Positions 34,598 to 43,539 of a stretch of 64,000 nt of DNA are shown here, piece after piece. Every line of letters begins with the position of its first letter. The stretch's first letter is position 1. The DNA is from DASQPA01 sp963757335. GTDB taxonomy: Bacteria; Acidobacteriota; Thermoanaerobaculia; Multivoradales; UBA5704. The notes under the pieces were generated by a model. It did not search any database. It worked only from the letters and a program-made list of their open reading frames with translations, and was not told where the DNA came from. The stretch covers positions 372,001-436,000 of the forward strand of contig CAVWRJ010000024.1 in assembly GCA_963757335.1 (NCBI GenBank), in the 5' to 3' direction. The translations under genes and the position numbers were made by a program.

Positions 34598-36933
34598 GAG
34601 AGCGAATGCGCCGAGAAGTCCCGCTGGCCTGTACGGTCCTGCTCCTGCAACTTCTCGCCCTTGCCGGCAGCGTCCCGCCGGCGCTGGCGGCGGACGACGA
34701 CGCCCCGGCCCCGGGCCCCGGCAAGGTGACCCTGGCGCTCCGCGACTATCTCGCCCTCGTCGAGAAGGTCGAGACGCTCGATCGGGCGCGGGCCCGGGAG
34801 AGCGCCCAGCGGGAGGCGCCGCTCGCCGAGGTGGTCGTCGAGCGCCTGGCGGTGGTGATCGGCGACCCGGGGAGAGCCGGGGCGGCAGGCGGCACCGGCG
34901 GCATGGAGGCCGAGCTCACCGCCCACTACGAGGCGCTGATCCAGGGCCATCCCAAGGAGCCGCTCCTCCTGCCCTTCCGCGGTTTCGCCGCCCGGGCCGA
35001 GGTCCAACCGGCAGCGGGGGCAGCGATCTCGGCGGCGAGCGGCGGGGAGGGGCTCCTCCTCGTGGCCCCGGCTCCGGGGCGCTACGCGGTCGAGGTCCAC
35101 GGCCGGGCCGCGCTGGCGGAGCAGGGCGGCGTCCGCCGGCTCGCCCTCGCCACGGTGGTGGCCGCCGTGGCCGAGGTCACGGTCGAGCTGCCGGCCGATC
35201 TCGCCTGGGAATCCCCGGGGGCCGTCGTGGTCGAGGAGAAGGTGGCCGGGGGGCGCCGCGCGGTACGCCTGGCGGTTCACCGCGGCCAGTCGCCGGTCTT
35301 CGACCTCCAGCGCCGCCTGAACGGCACGGAGGCCGACAGGCTCCTCGCCCAGAGCGTCGTCCTCACCCTCTTCCAGCTCCGCCCGGACGGCTTGCGCCGC
35401 CACGACGTGGTGCTCTACGAGGTATCCCGCGGCAGCCTGGGGAGCCTGGCGGTCGATCTGCCGGCCGATCTCGCGGTCGAGCAGGTGGCGACCGACGAGG
35501 GGGACGTCGTGCCGGTGGTCGAGGCCCATCACCTGACGGTCCACCGGCGGCGGCAGCTCCAGGGGATCGGCTACCTCGTGCTGAGCTCCACCCCCAGCCC
35601 CGGGGCGAGCTTGCCGGCGAGCGCCGTCTTGCCCGGAATCGAGGTGCGGGCGCGCTATCTGGCGGTCGCCTCCTCGGTGGCCGCCGAGGTCCAGCCGACG
35701 CCTACCGCCAGCTGGTCGCGGGTCGACCTCTCGGACCTGCCCCCAGCCCTGGGCGAGGCGCTCCAGACCCTCGACCTGACCGCTGCCTGGCGCCTTTCGG
35801 CAGCGGTTCCGGCGGGCCCCGCGCTCCCGGCGCTCCCGGGGACCGCCCTCGCCGTCACCCTCCTGCCCCCCTCGCCGCGCCTGCCGACGCTCGTCCGCCG
35901 GCGGGAGACGACGACTCTCTTGACCGTCGACGGCACCGTCGTCCACCGCGACCGCTTCACCCTCGACCAGGCCGGCTCGGCGCTCGATCTCACTCTCCCG
36001 GCCGGGGCGGTCCTCTGGTCGGCCAAGGTGGGCGACCAGCCGGTGCGGCCGGTGGCCCGCAAGGCGGGGAGCGGCGGGCTCTCGGTGCCGCTCGGCTTCG
36101 CCAATTCTGGGGCCAATGCTGGGGCCAATGCTGGGGCATCGGGCATGCCGCCCGTCGTCGAGGTGGTGTCGGTGCTCGAGCACATGATCCCCAAGGGCCG
36201 CTCGGCGCTCGCCCTCACTCTCCCGCAGGTCGCCGCCCCGGTCGTCGAGCACCAGTGGCGACTGCTCCTCCCCGAGGGGGCGCGCTACCGCTTCAAGAGC
36301 GGCGACCTCAAACCGGCGCACGAGGTGCCGCGGGCAGCGGAGAGGACCCACCTCTCCACAGTGACCTACTCGACCCGAGGTCCGGGGGGTGACTCCGGCC
36401 TGCGTGGGAAGGTGGTGGACGACAACGGGGCGGCCCTCCCCGGGGTCACGGTGGCGGTGAGCGGGGCGGGTTTCACCCGGCCTCTCTACGCCATGACCGG
36501 AGCCGACGGCACCTTCCGGCTGAGCGACCTGCCTCCCGGCGACTACACCGTGAAGGCGGAGCTCGAAGGATTCTCGAGTGCCGAGATCTCGACCGCGATC
36601 CCGCCCGGCAAGTTCGCCGACGTGGCGCTGACTCTCCCGGCCGCGATCGAGGAGACGATCACGGTCACGGCAGAGGCCCCGCTCCTCGACGAGCGGATGA
36701 TCCGGAGCCAGGATCGGCCCCAGCAGTCTGGGAAGGAGAGCAAGAAGGACGGAGCGGCGACCACCGATTTCGATGCCTTCCAGGAGCAGGCCAAGCAGCT
36801 CAAGCAGGGGCTGGTAGGCGGGGTCAAGCCGCTCCCCGTCGACATTCCGGAGACCGGCAAGCTCCTCCTCCTCTCCGGCGCCCTGCCGCCGGCCCAGGTG
36901 AGAGTCGAGCTGGAGATCAAGGGGAAAGGCTAG
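34594..36933 (+). CDS. Secreted paralog B with inserted carboxypeptidase-regulatory-like domain
   Basis: ATG 34594 gives 779 residues: signal peptide (LACTVLLLQLLALAGSVPPALA), then the region shared with paralog A, then, after the shared LLPEGARYRFKSGDL, a carboxypeptidase-regulatory-like domain (LRGKVVDDNGAALPGVTVAV, DGTFRLSDLPPGDYTVKAEL) ending in EETITVTAEAPLLDERM, a phrase typical of acidobacterial Oar/TonB-type proteins. The common tail KQGLVGGVKPLPVDIPETGK follows. Paralog A has only ~40 residues at that place, so the domain was gained or lost after duplication. A GANAGANAGA stretch comes from 12-bp repeats at ~36104-36140. Exported; function unknown. Confidence 0.75.
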   Translation: MRERMRREVPLACTVLLLQLLALAGSVPPALAADDDAPAPGPGKVTLALRDYLALVEKVETLDRARARESAQREAPLAEVVVERLAVVIGDPGRAGAAGGTGGMEAELTAHYEALIQGHPKEPLLLPFRGFAARAEVQPAAGAAISAASGGEGLLLVAPAPGRYAVEVHGRAALAEQGGVRRLALATVVAAVAEVTVELPADLAWESPGAVVVEEKVAGGRRAVRLAVHRGQSPVFDLQRRLNGTEADRLLAQSVVLTLFQLRPDGLRRHDVVLYEVSRGSLGSLAVDLPADLAVEQVATDEGDVVPVVEAHHLTVHRRRQLQGIGYLVLSSTPSPGASLPASAVLPGIEVRARYLAVASSVAAEVQPTPTASWSRVDLSDLPPALGEALQTLDLTAAWRLSAAVPAGPALPALPGTALAVTLLPPSPRLPTLVRRRETTTLLTVDGTVVHRDRFTLDQAGSALDLTLPAGAVLWSAKVGDQPVRPVARKAGSGGLSVPLGFANSGANAGANAGASGMPPVVEVVSVLEHMIPKGRSALALTLPQVAAPVVEHQWRLLLPEGARYRFKSGDLKPAHEVPRAAERTHLSTVTYSTRGPGGDSGLRGKVVDDNGAALPGVTVAVSGAGFTRPLYAMTGADGTFRLSDLPPGDYTVKAELEGFSSAEISTAIPPGKFADVALTLPAAIEETITVTAEAPLLDERMIRSQDRPQQSGKESKKDGAATTDFDAFQEQAKQLKQGLVGGVKPLPVDIPETGKLLLLSGALPPAQVRVELEIKGKG

Positions 36934-36967
36934 AGCCGCCCTCCGCCCAGGGTGCCCTACAGGCTCC

Positions 36968-37201
36968 CTACTTGAAGTACCCGGTCACATCGACGATCAC
37001 CTCGACGCTCCCCACCGCCCCACTCTCCACCCCGAGCGTCCCGCTGCCATCCGTCGACAGCTCCAGGATGGAGTTGTTGGTGCGGGTCTGGCCGGCGGTG
37101 AAATTGATGGTGCTCGTCCCCAGGGGGATGGCGTTGCCGGCATAGAAGCCGAGGTAGCCGCCGCCCGCCGGGGTGGTCACCGTAATGTTGACCGAGAGCG
37201 A
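36968..37201 (-). pseudogene. Duplicated 3' end of the metalloprotease gene
   Basis: These 234 bp match 38303-38536 with about five mismatches by eye, in the same orientation. They encode the last ~78 residues of the downstream secreted metalloprotease (SVNITVTTPAGGGYLGFYAG, then GSVEVIVDVTGYFK and the same stop). Beyond 37201 similarity ends abruptly and a truncated sulfatase-modifying-factor fragment begins on the other strand. This copy has no upstream gene body and is a non-functional remnant, probably the trace of a duplication or cassette insertion. Confidence 0.85.
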
Positions 37202-37210
37202 GGGGTCTCC

Positions 37211-37560
37211 CACGAGCCTGGACCGAGTTTGGTGGTACAGCGGCAACTCCGGCGGGGAACTCCACCCGGTCGGCCAACTGGAGCCGAACCTGTGGGGTCT
37301 CTACGACATGTACGGCAACGTCTGGGAGTGGGTGGCCGACTGGTACGGCGCCTACGGTAAGGAGGACCAGCGCGCCCCCTGGGGTCCTCCAAGCGGCGGC
37401 TGGCGTGTGTTACGCGGTGGCAGCTACTGGATCGACGCGGTTGGGGCGCGCGCTGCTTACCGTGTAGGCAGTCGCGAAGTCCAGGCGTTCGAAGGCGACG
37501 CCCCGGCGCCGAGCGACGTGTGGCACCTGTCGGGGCACTGCTCCGCCAAGATGGTAGACT
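37211..37560 (+). pseudogene. Formylglycine-generating-enzyme/SUMF1-domain fragment
   Basis: The plus strand reads WWYSGNSGGELHPVGQLEPN, then GLYDMYGNVWEWVADWYGAY and GWRVLRGGSYW, the C-terminal signature of FGE-sulfatase (SUMF1/EgtB-like) domains. Only ~80 conserved residues remain; the N-terminal two thirds are absent and it begins just where the duplicated metalloprotease end stops. It runs to just before the antitoxin gene (ATG 37567). A fragment carried along with the toxin-antitoxin cassette is the likely origin. Confidence 0.8.
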
Positions 37561-37566
37561 TGAACC

Positions 37567-37815
37567 ATGCGAACCGTTGGTGCCGCTGAAGCCAAGACTC
37601 ACCTATCTCGACTGATCGACGAGGTCACTCGGGGACAACAAGTGGCGATCACCAAGAATGGGACGCCGGTTGCTCTGCTGGTCCCTGTCCCCGCCCCCGC
37701 CACGCAGAGGTCGGACATCCGGGAAGTCATCCGCCAGATGAAGGAGCTGCGCCACGGGATCACTCTCGGCAGCCTCTCCCTCCGGGCGATGATCGAGGAG
37801 GGGCGTCGCGGTTGA
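37567..37815 (+). CDS. Phd/YefM-family antitoxin
   Basis: The 82-residue protein MRTVGAAEAKTHLSRLIDEV, with GQQVAITKNGTPVALLVPV, is a classic Phd/YefM antitoxin: N-terminal DNA-binding fold, C-terminal toxin-neutralising tail. Its stop overlaps the TTG start of the PIN toxin (TTGA). It would autorepress the pair. The cassette lies between the two near-identical copies of the metalloprotease 3' end. Confidence 0.9.
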   Translation: MRTVGAAEAKTHLSRLIDEVTRGQQVAITKNGTPVALLVPVPAPATQRSDIREVIRQMKELRHGITLGSLSLRAMIEEGRRG

Positions 37816-38222
37816 AGAGGTTCGCCCTGGATTGCTCCATGACGATGTCGTGGTGCTTCGAAGACGAGTCGACTCCTTACTCCGATAGCGTCCTCGCGGC
37901 TCTGGTGGAGGGCGCGGCAATCGTGCCTCCCATCTGGTCTTTGGAAGTTGCCAATGTCCTGATTGTGGGAGAGAGGAAAAAGCGACTGGTTCCGGCGCAG
38001 TCTCTTCGCTTCGTCGAGCTGCTCCAGAGCCTTCCGATCACGCTCGACGCAGACGTTCGCCCGCTCGGCGAGCTTCTCGGGCTCGCTCGCGAGCAGGGAT
38101 TGTCCTCGTACGATGCCAGCTACCTCGACTTGGCTGTTCGTACCGGCCTGCCGTTAGCGAGTCTCGATGGCGACTTGCTGGAAGCCGCTGATCGCTATGG
38201 GGTAGCTCGGCTCAAGCCGTAG
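37812..38222 (+). CDS. vapC: VapC-family PIN-domain toxin
   Basis: TTG 37812 overlaps the antitoxin stop; 136 residues. PIN-domain acidic residues are visible: D8 in ALDCSMTMSW, E in SLEVANVL, D in LSSYDASYLDLAV, and D in LASLDGDLLEAA. By family a metal-dependent ribonuclease that inhibits translation, neutralised by the upstream antitoxin. All expected catalytic residues appear intact, so the pair may be functional. Confidence 0.9.
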   Translation: MKRFALDCSMTMSWCFEDESTPYSDSVLAALVEGAAIVPPIWSLEVANVLIVGERKKRLVPAQSLRFVELLQSLPITLDADVRPLGELLGLAREQGLSSYDASYLDLAVRTGLPLASLDGDLLEAADRYGVARLKP

Positions 38223-38302
38223 TACCATCGCCGACCGCCGAACACCTGGCACCCTGAAGGGGCCGCCCTCTCCAGGCCCCCCAGGGTGCTCCCTGCCCAG
38301 CC

Positions 38303-40392
38303 CTACTTGAAGTACCCCGTCACATCGACGATCACCTCGACGCTCCCCACCGCCCCACTCTCCACCCCGAGCGTCCCGCTGCCATCCGTCGACAGCTCCA
38401 GGATGGAGTTGTTGGTGCGGGTCTGGCCAGCCGTGAAGTTGATGGTGCTCGTCCCCAGGGGGATGGCGTTGCCGGCATAGAAGCCGAGATAGCCGCCGCC
38501 CGCCGGGGTGGTCACCGTAATGTTGACCGAGAGCGACTTCGTGCCCGCCGGGATGCCGCAGCTGCCGAGGGCGGTGAACAGGCGCCGTGTGCCGGCGGGG
38601 AGGGCGGGACCACCGAGAGGACCGTTCGGATTGCGGGTGTCGACCAGCCGGCAGGGGGGGACCGTGTAGTAGCCGAGTGCCCCCGACGGCGGATCGTAGA
38701 AGTAGGCGTTGCTGAGAGCACCGCTCGAATTGCCCGGGTTGGTCACCGAGACGGCGACTGTCCCCGTCCCGTGCGCCCCGGTCGTCGCCGTGATCGTGCC
38801 GCTCCCGAGGACGGCGACGTTGGTCGCCGCCGCGCCGCCGATCGTGACGCTCGCCCCGCTCTTGAAGTTGCTCCCGGTGAGGACGACCGGTGTGCCGCCC
38901 GCGGTCGTCCCGCTCTTCGGGGTGATCCCGGCGACCGTCGGCGCCGTGCTCACGGGGAGGAGGCAGACGTTGTTGGCGGACGTCATCGCCGCGTTGATGT
39001 ACTCGGTGAGCGAGCGCGGGTGGAAGACCAGCGAGCTGCCGCAGCCGCCGAAGAGCTGGCAGTAGCTCATGATCGTGCCGGTCGACCCCGGCGACGCCGT
39101 CGATCGTCTGTGGCGCCGGGCAGCTCGTGGCCCCCGAGTAGCAGCCCGACTCCTGGTTGAAGCAGTTGTCGACCGGCGGGGTGTAGCAGTGGGTGTGGGG
39201 CGAACCGAAGTTGTGGCCGATCTCGTGCCCGACCACCGAGGCGTCGCCGGTCAGATAGCTCTGCAGGAAGACCTGGCTGAAGCTGTAGCCATAGGAGGTG
39301 TTGCAGAGGCCGGAGACCCAGGCGATGCCGGAGGCCGAGTTCGCCGCGCCCTTGCCCGAGAGCATCACGGCGACGGCGCGGCTGACGTTGGGATAGGTGA
39401 TCCTCCAGTAGTCCGAGAACTCGGAGAGCTGGGCGCCGCCGGCGCCGCCGGTGCTCGGCTGGGTGTAGGGGTCCGTGGCGGCCGAGACGCGCAGGAAGGT
39501 CGTCCCCTGGAGGAGGCGGACGTGGAGGTCGCGCTCGTACATCACGGTCATCGCACCCACCAGGCTCGCGATGTAGGCCGTGGCGGCGGTGGTGCTGTTG
39601 CCGAACTTGTTGACCAGCAGCTCGTGGTCGGTATCGACCCCCACGATCGCCGTGTGCAGGTCGGTGAACGGCGGCAGGGTGTTGGCGGCGGTGCCGAGGA
39701 TCGAGCGCAGGGCCTTCGAGGTGTGGGTGGGGTCTTGCAGCCCCTCCTCTTCGCCACAGCTCCAGTGCGGGGCTCCCTCTGATACCGCTGGCACCCCGAG
39801 GCTCCCGTTGCCGACCCCCAGGGCCTCCGGGGCGGCGACGATCTGCTGCCCGGCCTTCCCCGGCGCGGGGCGCAGCTCGTAGAGGCCGTCCCGCATCTGG
39901 GTGAAGCTCTGGATCGCCCCGGTCGCCGGGTCGAGGGCGAGGAAGACCCGCACCTGGTCGTCGTCCGCCGCCGTCCCCCAGTAGAGGGCGAGGTTCGAGC
40001 GCGGGACCTCGGTCAGCCCCTTGCCGTCCACCCGGAAGATCTTGGCGTCCGGAGCGTAGATCTCGTGCCGGGTGAGGATCACGTCCCGCCGGGTCTCCGG
40101 GGCCACCGGCCAGTCGGTCACCTGGAGGCTCGCCTCAGGGGCCAGGGCGAGGAGCCGCGGGGTGAGGCTGCCGTCCAAGGTCAGCAGCTCGGCCGAGCTT
40201 TTGAGGTCCGGCGCGACGATCCGCTCGCCCGGCCCGGCCCCCCGAACGCTCCCGAGGGACTCCTGGGCCGCGGCGCCGAAGAGCGGCGAGGGGGAGGAGG
40301 ACGAGAAACAGGAGGACCGCGGCGAAATGCCCCCGCGGCGAGGTGGAAGGGGAAAGGGAAATCCCTTGGCGTTCATGGCAGGGCTTCGACAT
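38303..40392 (-). CDS. Secreted M12-like zinc metalloprotease with IPT/TIG-type and C-terminal domains, two frameshifts
   Basis: From ATG 40392 a signal peptide reads HFAAVLLFLVLLP; an apparent extra base in a G run (40290-40294) must be removed to join SPLFGAAAQESLGSV. The catalytic domain has VGHEIGHNFGSPHTH (HExxHxxGxxH zinc site). A second extra base (39087-39090) must be removed to give TIDGVAGSTGTIMSYCQ, which restores the Met-turn. Then follow an IPT/TIG-like fold (PTVAGITPKSGTTAGGTPV), a linker and a C-terminal domain repeated at 36968-37201. The reading is consistent only after both corrections, so assembly indels are likely. Role: secreted protein degradation. Confidence 0.8.
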
Positions 40393-40502
40393 GACGTCCT
40401 CCGTGGTGGACAGTGATCGAAAAGCTATCGCTATTTGGGTATGCAACTGAGGGCATGGGGGATTTATTCCGACCCCATGTACAATCCCTCCCTGGCCGGC
40501 GG

Positions 40503-40604
40503 CCGGTACCGGGTCGTTTGAACCTGCGGGCGGTCTCCTTCGGGCGCTCCGCGCAGCCAGTCGCCCGTCCTCGGATTCAAACGGACCCACGGACCCAGTA
40601 CCGG
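40503..40604 (+). promoter_or_regulatory. Structured leader-like element, copy 2
   Basis: Ends CCGGTACCGGGTC and AGTACCGG are complementary, with GTTTGAA pairing to TTCAAAC inside. The core from CCTGCGGGCGG to CCTCGGATTCAA is identical over about 58 nt to copy 3. The inner stem GGGCGG/CCCGTCC has a G-C pair where copy 1 has A-T. It ends 23 bp before the thioesterase ATG at 40628, with a GAGGAGAT ribosome site in between, so a cis-acting role in that transcript is plausible. Confidence 0.6.
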
Positions 40605-40627
40605 CGGCCTCGCCGAGGAGATCCCGC

Positions 40628-41353
40628 ATGACCGACCCTTCGCCGAGCCGCCTGCCCCTCTACTGCTTCCCCTATGGCGGGGCCGGGGCGTCGGCCTACC
40701 GGGACTGGTCGCGGGGGGGGCTGCCGGAGTGGATCGAGGTGCGGCCCATGCAGCCTCCCGGGCGGGAGACGCGGTTTCGCGAGGCGCCCTACACCCGGCT
40801 CGCACCGCTGGTGGCCGAAATGGTGGAGAAGGTCGAGGCCGAGCGCGGGCCGTTCGCGCTCTTCGGCCACAGCCTGGGCGGCCTCGTCGCCTTCGAGCTG
40901 GCGCGCGAGCTGCGCCGGCGGGGCCGGCCGGCCCCCCTGCTCCTCGTCGTCTCCGGCTTCGGTGCCCCGCAGCTCTTACGCGACCGCCCGCGGGTCAGCC
41001 ACCTGGGCCCCGACGACTTCTGGCGCCAGGTGCAGGCCCACTACGACGTCACCCCCGAGATCGCCGCCGAGCCGATCTTCCGGGAGCTCGCCTACCCGGC
41101 GCTCCGCGCCGACCTGGAGATCGTCGAGACCTACGTCTACCGCGAGGAGCCGCCCTTCGACTTCCCGCTCCTCGCCATGGGCGGCGTCGGCGACCCCGAG
41201 GCGAGCCCGGAGCAGATCGAAGCCTGGAAGGCGCACAGCCGGCAGCCGGTGACGGTGCAGATCTACCCCGGCGGTCACTTCTACGTCAACAGCTCCCGGC
41301 CGCTGGTGCTGGCGTCGGTCGCCGCCGCCCTGGAGGTCGCCGCCGGCCGTTAG
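40628..41353 (+). CDS. Type II thioesterase (TEII, alpha/beta hydrolase)
   Basis: The 241-residue protein begins LYCFPYGGAGASAYRDW, has the nucleophile elbow FGHSLGGLVAFELAREL (Ser), a catalytic Asp region FPLLAMGGVGDPEASPEQ and the His in PGGHFYVNS. These are the marks of stand-alone TEII enzymes that remove misprimed acyl groups from PKS/NRPS carrier proteins. No polyketide or peptide synthetase is in the window, so it either serves a distant cluster or has another acyl-thioester substrate. The stop overlaps the convergent DUF2314 gene by four bases. Confidence 0.85.
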   Translation: MTDPSPSRLPLYCFPYGGAGASAYRDWSRGGLPEWIEVRPMQPPGRETRFREAPYTRLAPLVAEMVEKVEAERGPFALFGHSLGGLVAFELARELRRRGRPAPLLLVVSGFGAPQLLRDRPRVSHLGPDDFWRQVQAHYDVTPEIAAEPIFRELAYPALRADLEIVETYVYREEPPFDFPLLAMGGVGDPEASPEQIEAWKAHSRQPVTVQIYPGGHFYVNSSRPLVLASVAAALEVAAGR

Positions 41354-42723
41354 GGCCGGCGTTCTCGCGTTTCGAGAATCGCGCCCGTGCGGTTGCCCTC
41401 GTCCGTGCCGTCCGGCCGGTGGTGAATGAAGTCGAAGAGATCGGCTTCGCTCACCGTGACCGTCTGTCCGACCTTGAGGCCTTTGGCCGAGATGGGGACG
41501 TTCTTGAGCAGCCCGGTGATCGTGCCGTCCTTCCAGGCGAGCACTTCGACCCACATCCACTCGTTTCCCCCGGGATACACGAAGGGCGCCTTGACCAGGA
41601 TGTACTCGTCCGCCTGGAGGCCGGCATCGAACGCCCGGTGCAGGGCCGGTAGCTCGGCGCGGGCGGCGCGGCTCGCCGCCAGGAGCTCCTCGTCGTGCTG
41701 GGTGTAGACGACGGCCGACTCCTCGCTGCCGAAGAGGGCGTCGAGGAGGCTCTCCTGGCGGGCAGGCAGGTCGGGGCCGGGATAACGATCGAAGGCGATC
41801 GCGATCAACCGGTTGGGAGGATCCCCCTCCTCCTTGACGCCGCTCCGCAGCCGCAGCCGCGCCTCGCCTCTGGCGTTGGGCTTCTGACCCTGGACCTGCG
41901 GCTCGCGGGCGGCGGCGTTCTTGAGGTCCCGCAGGCGCAGGGTGAGCTTCCCGCCCGGTCCGACCACGGCCCCCTCGGCGAACGCCTGTTCGAGCAGGTT
42001 GACGAGGTTCTCCATGGAGTGATTCTTCGCTGCGCCGAAGCCCTCGACGACGACATCGGGGAGCCCCAGCTTGGCCATCCCGAGGGAGATGGCCCGCATG
42101 CCATCATCCTTCCGGTAGAGATGAAGGGCGGTTTGCTGGGAGACCTCGGGAATCTCCTCGGTCCAGGTGGAGAGCCGCCGGTCATCCCAGGCCTCCGGGG
42201 TGAAGACCTCCCGTGTCGTCTCATCCCAGACCAGCCCGCCGGTCTCGCGTGCGATCCGTCCCGCCAGCTCGCAGGCGGCGCGCAGGCCCTTGAAGGGGAG
42301 CTCCCCCGAGATCCGGAAGTCCAGAACCAGGGCCTCTCGAGACGACCGCAGGGCGGTCGCCTGCTCGGGAGTCAGGCCGCGGCCGAAGAGGCGCAACCCC
42401 TCGGCGTCCGGCGGTGCATAGGAGCCCTGGACGTCGCGCTCCAGCCGCGCCGCCACGGACCGACCCCGGGTCACGGAAAGCTGCGGCACCGGGCGGAACC
42501 CCGGAAAGTCGTGGGCAAGAAGGGCGCCGAGGTGGGCCAGGGGATCGCTCGCCGGCACCGGCAGATAGTAGACCGCGAGCTCGAAGGTGACCGGGTCGGA
42601 CCGGAGCGGCCCCGGGGGAACCACCGCACGGCCATCTGCCGGCCGGCCAGCGCACGCCAATGCCGCCAATGCGAGCACCACCGCCGGCCACGCCGCTGCT
42701 CTCCGCGCCGGATCTCGCCCCAT
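41350..42723 (-). CDS. Lipoprotein with C-terminal DUF2314 domain
   Basis: The 457-residue protein has a lipobox (VLALAALACAG) and an unrecognised middle region. Its C-terminal ~75 residues (DEYILVKAPFVYPGGNEWMW, then TGLLKNVPISAKGLKVGQTV and ADLFDFIHHRPDGTDEGN) match DUF2314, a small SH3-like domain that in some cases sits near stress or defence genes. The start codon is immediately preceded by a 9-bp inverted repeat enclosing the ribosome site. Function unknown. Confidence 0.75.
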   Translation of the reverse strand: MGRDPARRAAAWPAVVLALAALACAGRPADGRAVVPPGPLRSDPVTFELAVYYLPVPASDPLAHLGALLAHDFPGFRPVPQLSVTRGRSVAARLERDVQGSYAPPDAEGLRLFGRGLTPEQATALRSSREALVLDFRISGELPFKGLRAACELAGRIARETGGLVWDETTREVFTPEAWDDRRLSTWTEEIPEVSQQTALHLYRKDDGMRAISLGMAKLGLPDVVVEGFGAAKNHSMENLVNLLEQAFAEGAVVGPGGKLTLRLRDLKNAAAREPQVQGQKPNARGEARLRLRSGVKEEGDPPNRLIAIAFDRYPGPDLPARQESLLDALFGSEESAVVYTQHDEELLAASRAARAELPALHRAFDAGLQADEYILVKAPFVYPGGNEWMWVEVLAWKDGTITGLLKNVPISAKGLKVGQTVTVSEADLFDFIHHRPDGTDEGNRTGAILETRERRP

Positions 42724-42754
42724 CGCTTGAGCCTCCTCTGCTTTAGCTCAAGCG
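42724..42754 (-). promoter_or_regulatory. Hairpin enclosing the ribosome binding site
   Basis: On the minus strand, CGCTTGAGC (42754-42746) and GCTCAAGCG (42732-42724) form a perfect 9-bp stem with a 13-nt loop; the ATG at 42723 follows the stem directly. The AGAGGAGG ribosome site lies in the loop and the edge of the 3' arm. Such a stem could limit ribosome access until melted. The remaining gap to 42811 shows nothing else. Confidence 0.6.
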
Positions 42755-42811
42755 TATCACCCCCTTCTGGCCCTTCTCTTCGCGCGACCAGGCCCCCTCG
42801 CGGCCGGCGTT

Positions 42812-43453
42812 TTAACGCAGGTACTCGGCCGGCAGCGCCACCTTGGCCGTCTCCGGCTGCCAGACGACGTCGACGATCCACCAGCGCTTGCCGTCTGAGA
42901 ACAGCTGGAAGCTGTTGATGCCGCGGACGAAGGGCTTGCCGTCGGCGGCGGCGTGGCGCCCCTCGTAGGTGCTCCAGACGTGGCGGATCTTGCCGAAGCT
43001 CTCGCTCTTCTGGGCCACCTCCTTGACGATGTAGCCCTCCTCCAGCATGTTCGGCTCGACCCCGTAGAGATAGGTCTGGGGGGTGAACTCCATCGGCATG
43101 ATGCCGGCGTGGCCCTTGCCCTCGGCCGGGAGCAGCCGGGCGTCGTGGTAGAAGAGAGAGAGGAAGCGGTTCCAGTCCCGCTTCTTGCCGGCAGGGCCGG
43201 AGAGCGCCCCGTAGTACGCGGCGACGACGGCTTCGGGCGTCGCGACGTCCGCCGGCGCCGCCTTGGCCATGCCGGCCATGTGGCCGCCCGCCGGGATGGA
43301 CGGGCCGCCGTGCATGGCGTCCGGCATCGACGGCATCGAGGGCATCGACGACTTGGCGGGAGCGTCGGGCTTCTGCGCGCGGACCGGCGAGAGCGACAGG
43401 ACGAGCAGGATCGGCGCGATGGCCCAGGTGGCCCAGAGGGTGAGGCGAGACAT
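42812..43453 (-). CDS. Secreted NTF2/SnoaL-like (DUF4440-type) protein
   Basis: The 213-residue product has a signal peptide (LWATWAIAPILLVLSLSPVRA), a linker with SSMPSMPSMPDA from 9-bp repeats, then an NTF2-like fold: ATPEAVVAAYYGALSGPAGK, DWNRFLSLFYHDARLLPA, GRHAAADGKPFVRGINSFQL, RWWIVDVVWQPE. The family includes hydrolases and small-molecule-binding proteins; this one's ligand is not known. It is 86 bp downstream of the multicopper oxidase gene on the same strand and likely in its operon. Confidence 0.8.
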   Translation of the reverse strand: MSRLTLWATWAIAPILLVLSLSPVRAQKPDAPAKSSMPSMPSMPDAMHGGPSIPAGGHMAGMAKAAPADVATPEAVVAAYYGALSGPAGKKRDWNRFLSLFYHDARLLPAEGKGHAGIMPMEFTPQTYLYGVEPNMLEEGYIVKEVAQKSESFGKIRHVWSTYEGRHAAADGKPFVRGINSFQLFSDGKRWWIVDVVWQPETAKVALPAEYLR

Positions 43454-43539
43454 AGGGAATTGGCTCCTCCAAGAAGTTCATGGGAACACCCGCCGAGGGC
43501 GACCTGCGCCCTCGGCGGGTCGAGGACCTTCCCTCCACC

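Noticed and set aside
32686..36933. One 1,415-residue protein reading through both secreted paralogs
   Set aside because: The middle is in the wrong frame: about 240 residues of GC-rich nonsense between 33880 and 34593 replace sequence that in the next frame matches paralog B, and that second frame ends with an ATGA overlap. Two genes with one frameshift explain it better.
37173..37589. Intact small gene for a sulfatase-modifying factor
   Set aside because: Only the C-terminal part of the domain is present and the 5' end is the antisense strand of the duplicated metalloprotease segment; the protein would lack its catalytic part.
40628..41353. Polyketide or non-ribosomal peptide gene cluster around the type II thioesterase
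   Set aside because: No ketosynthase, adenylation or carrier domains are present in the window.
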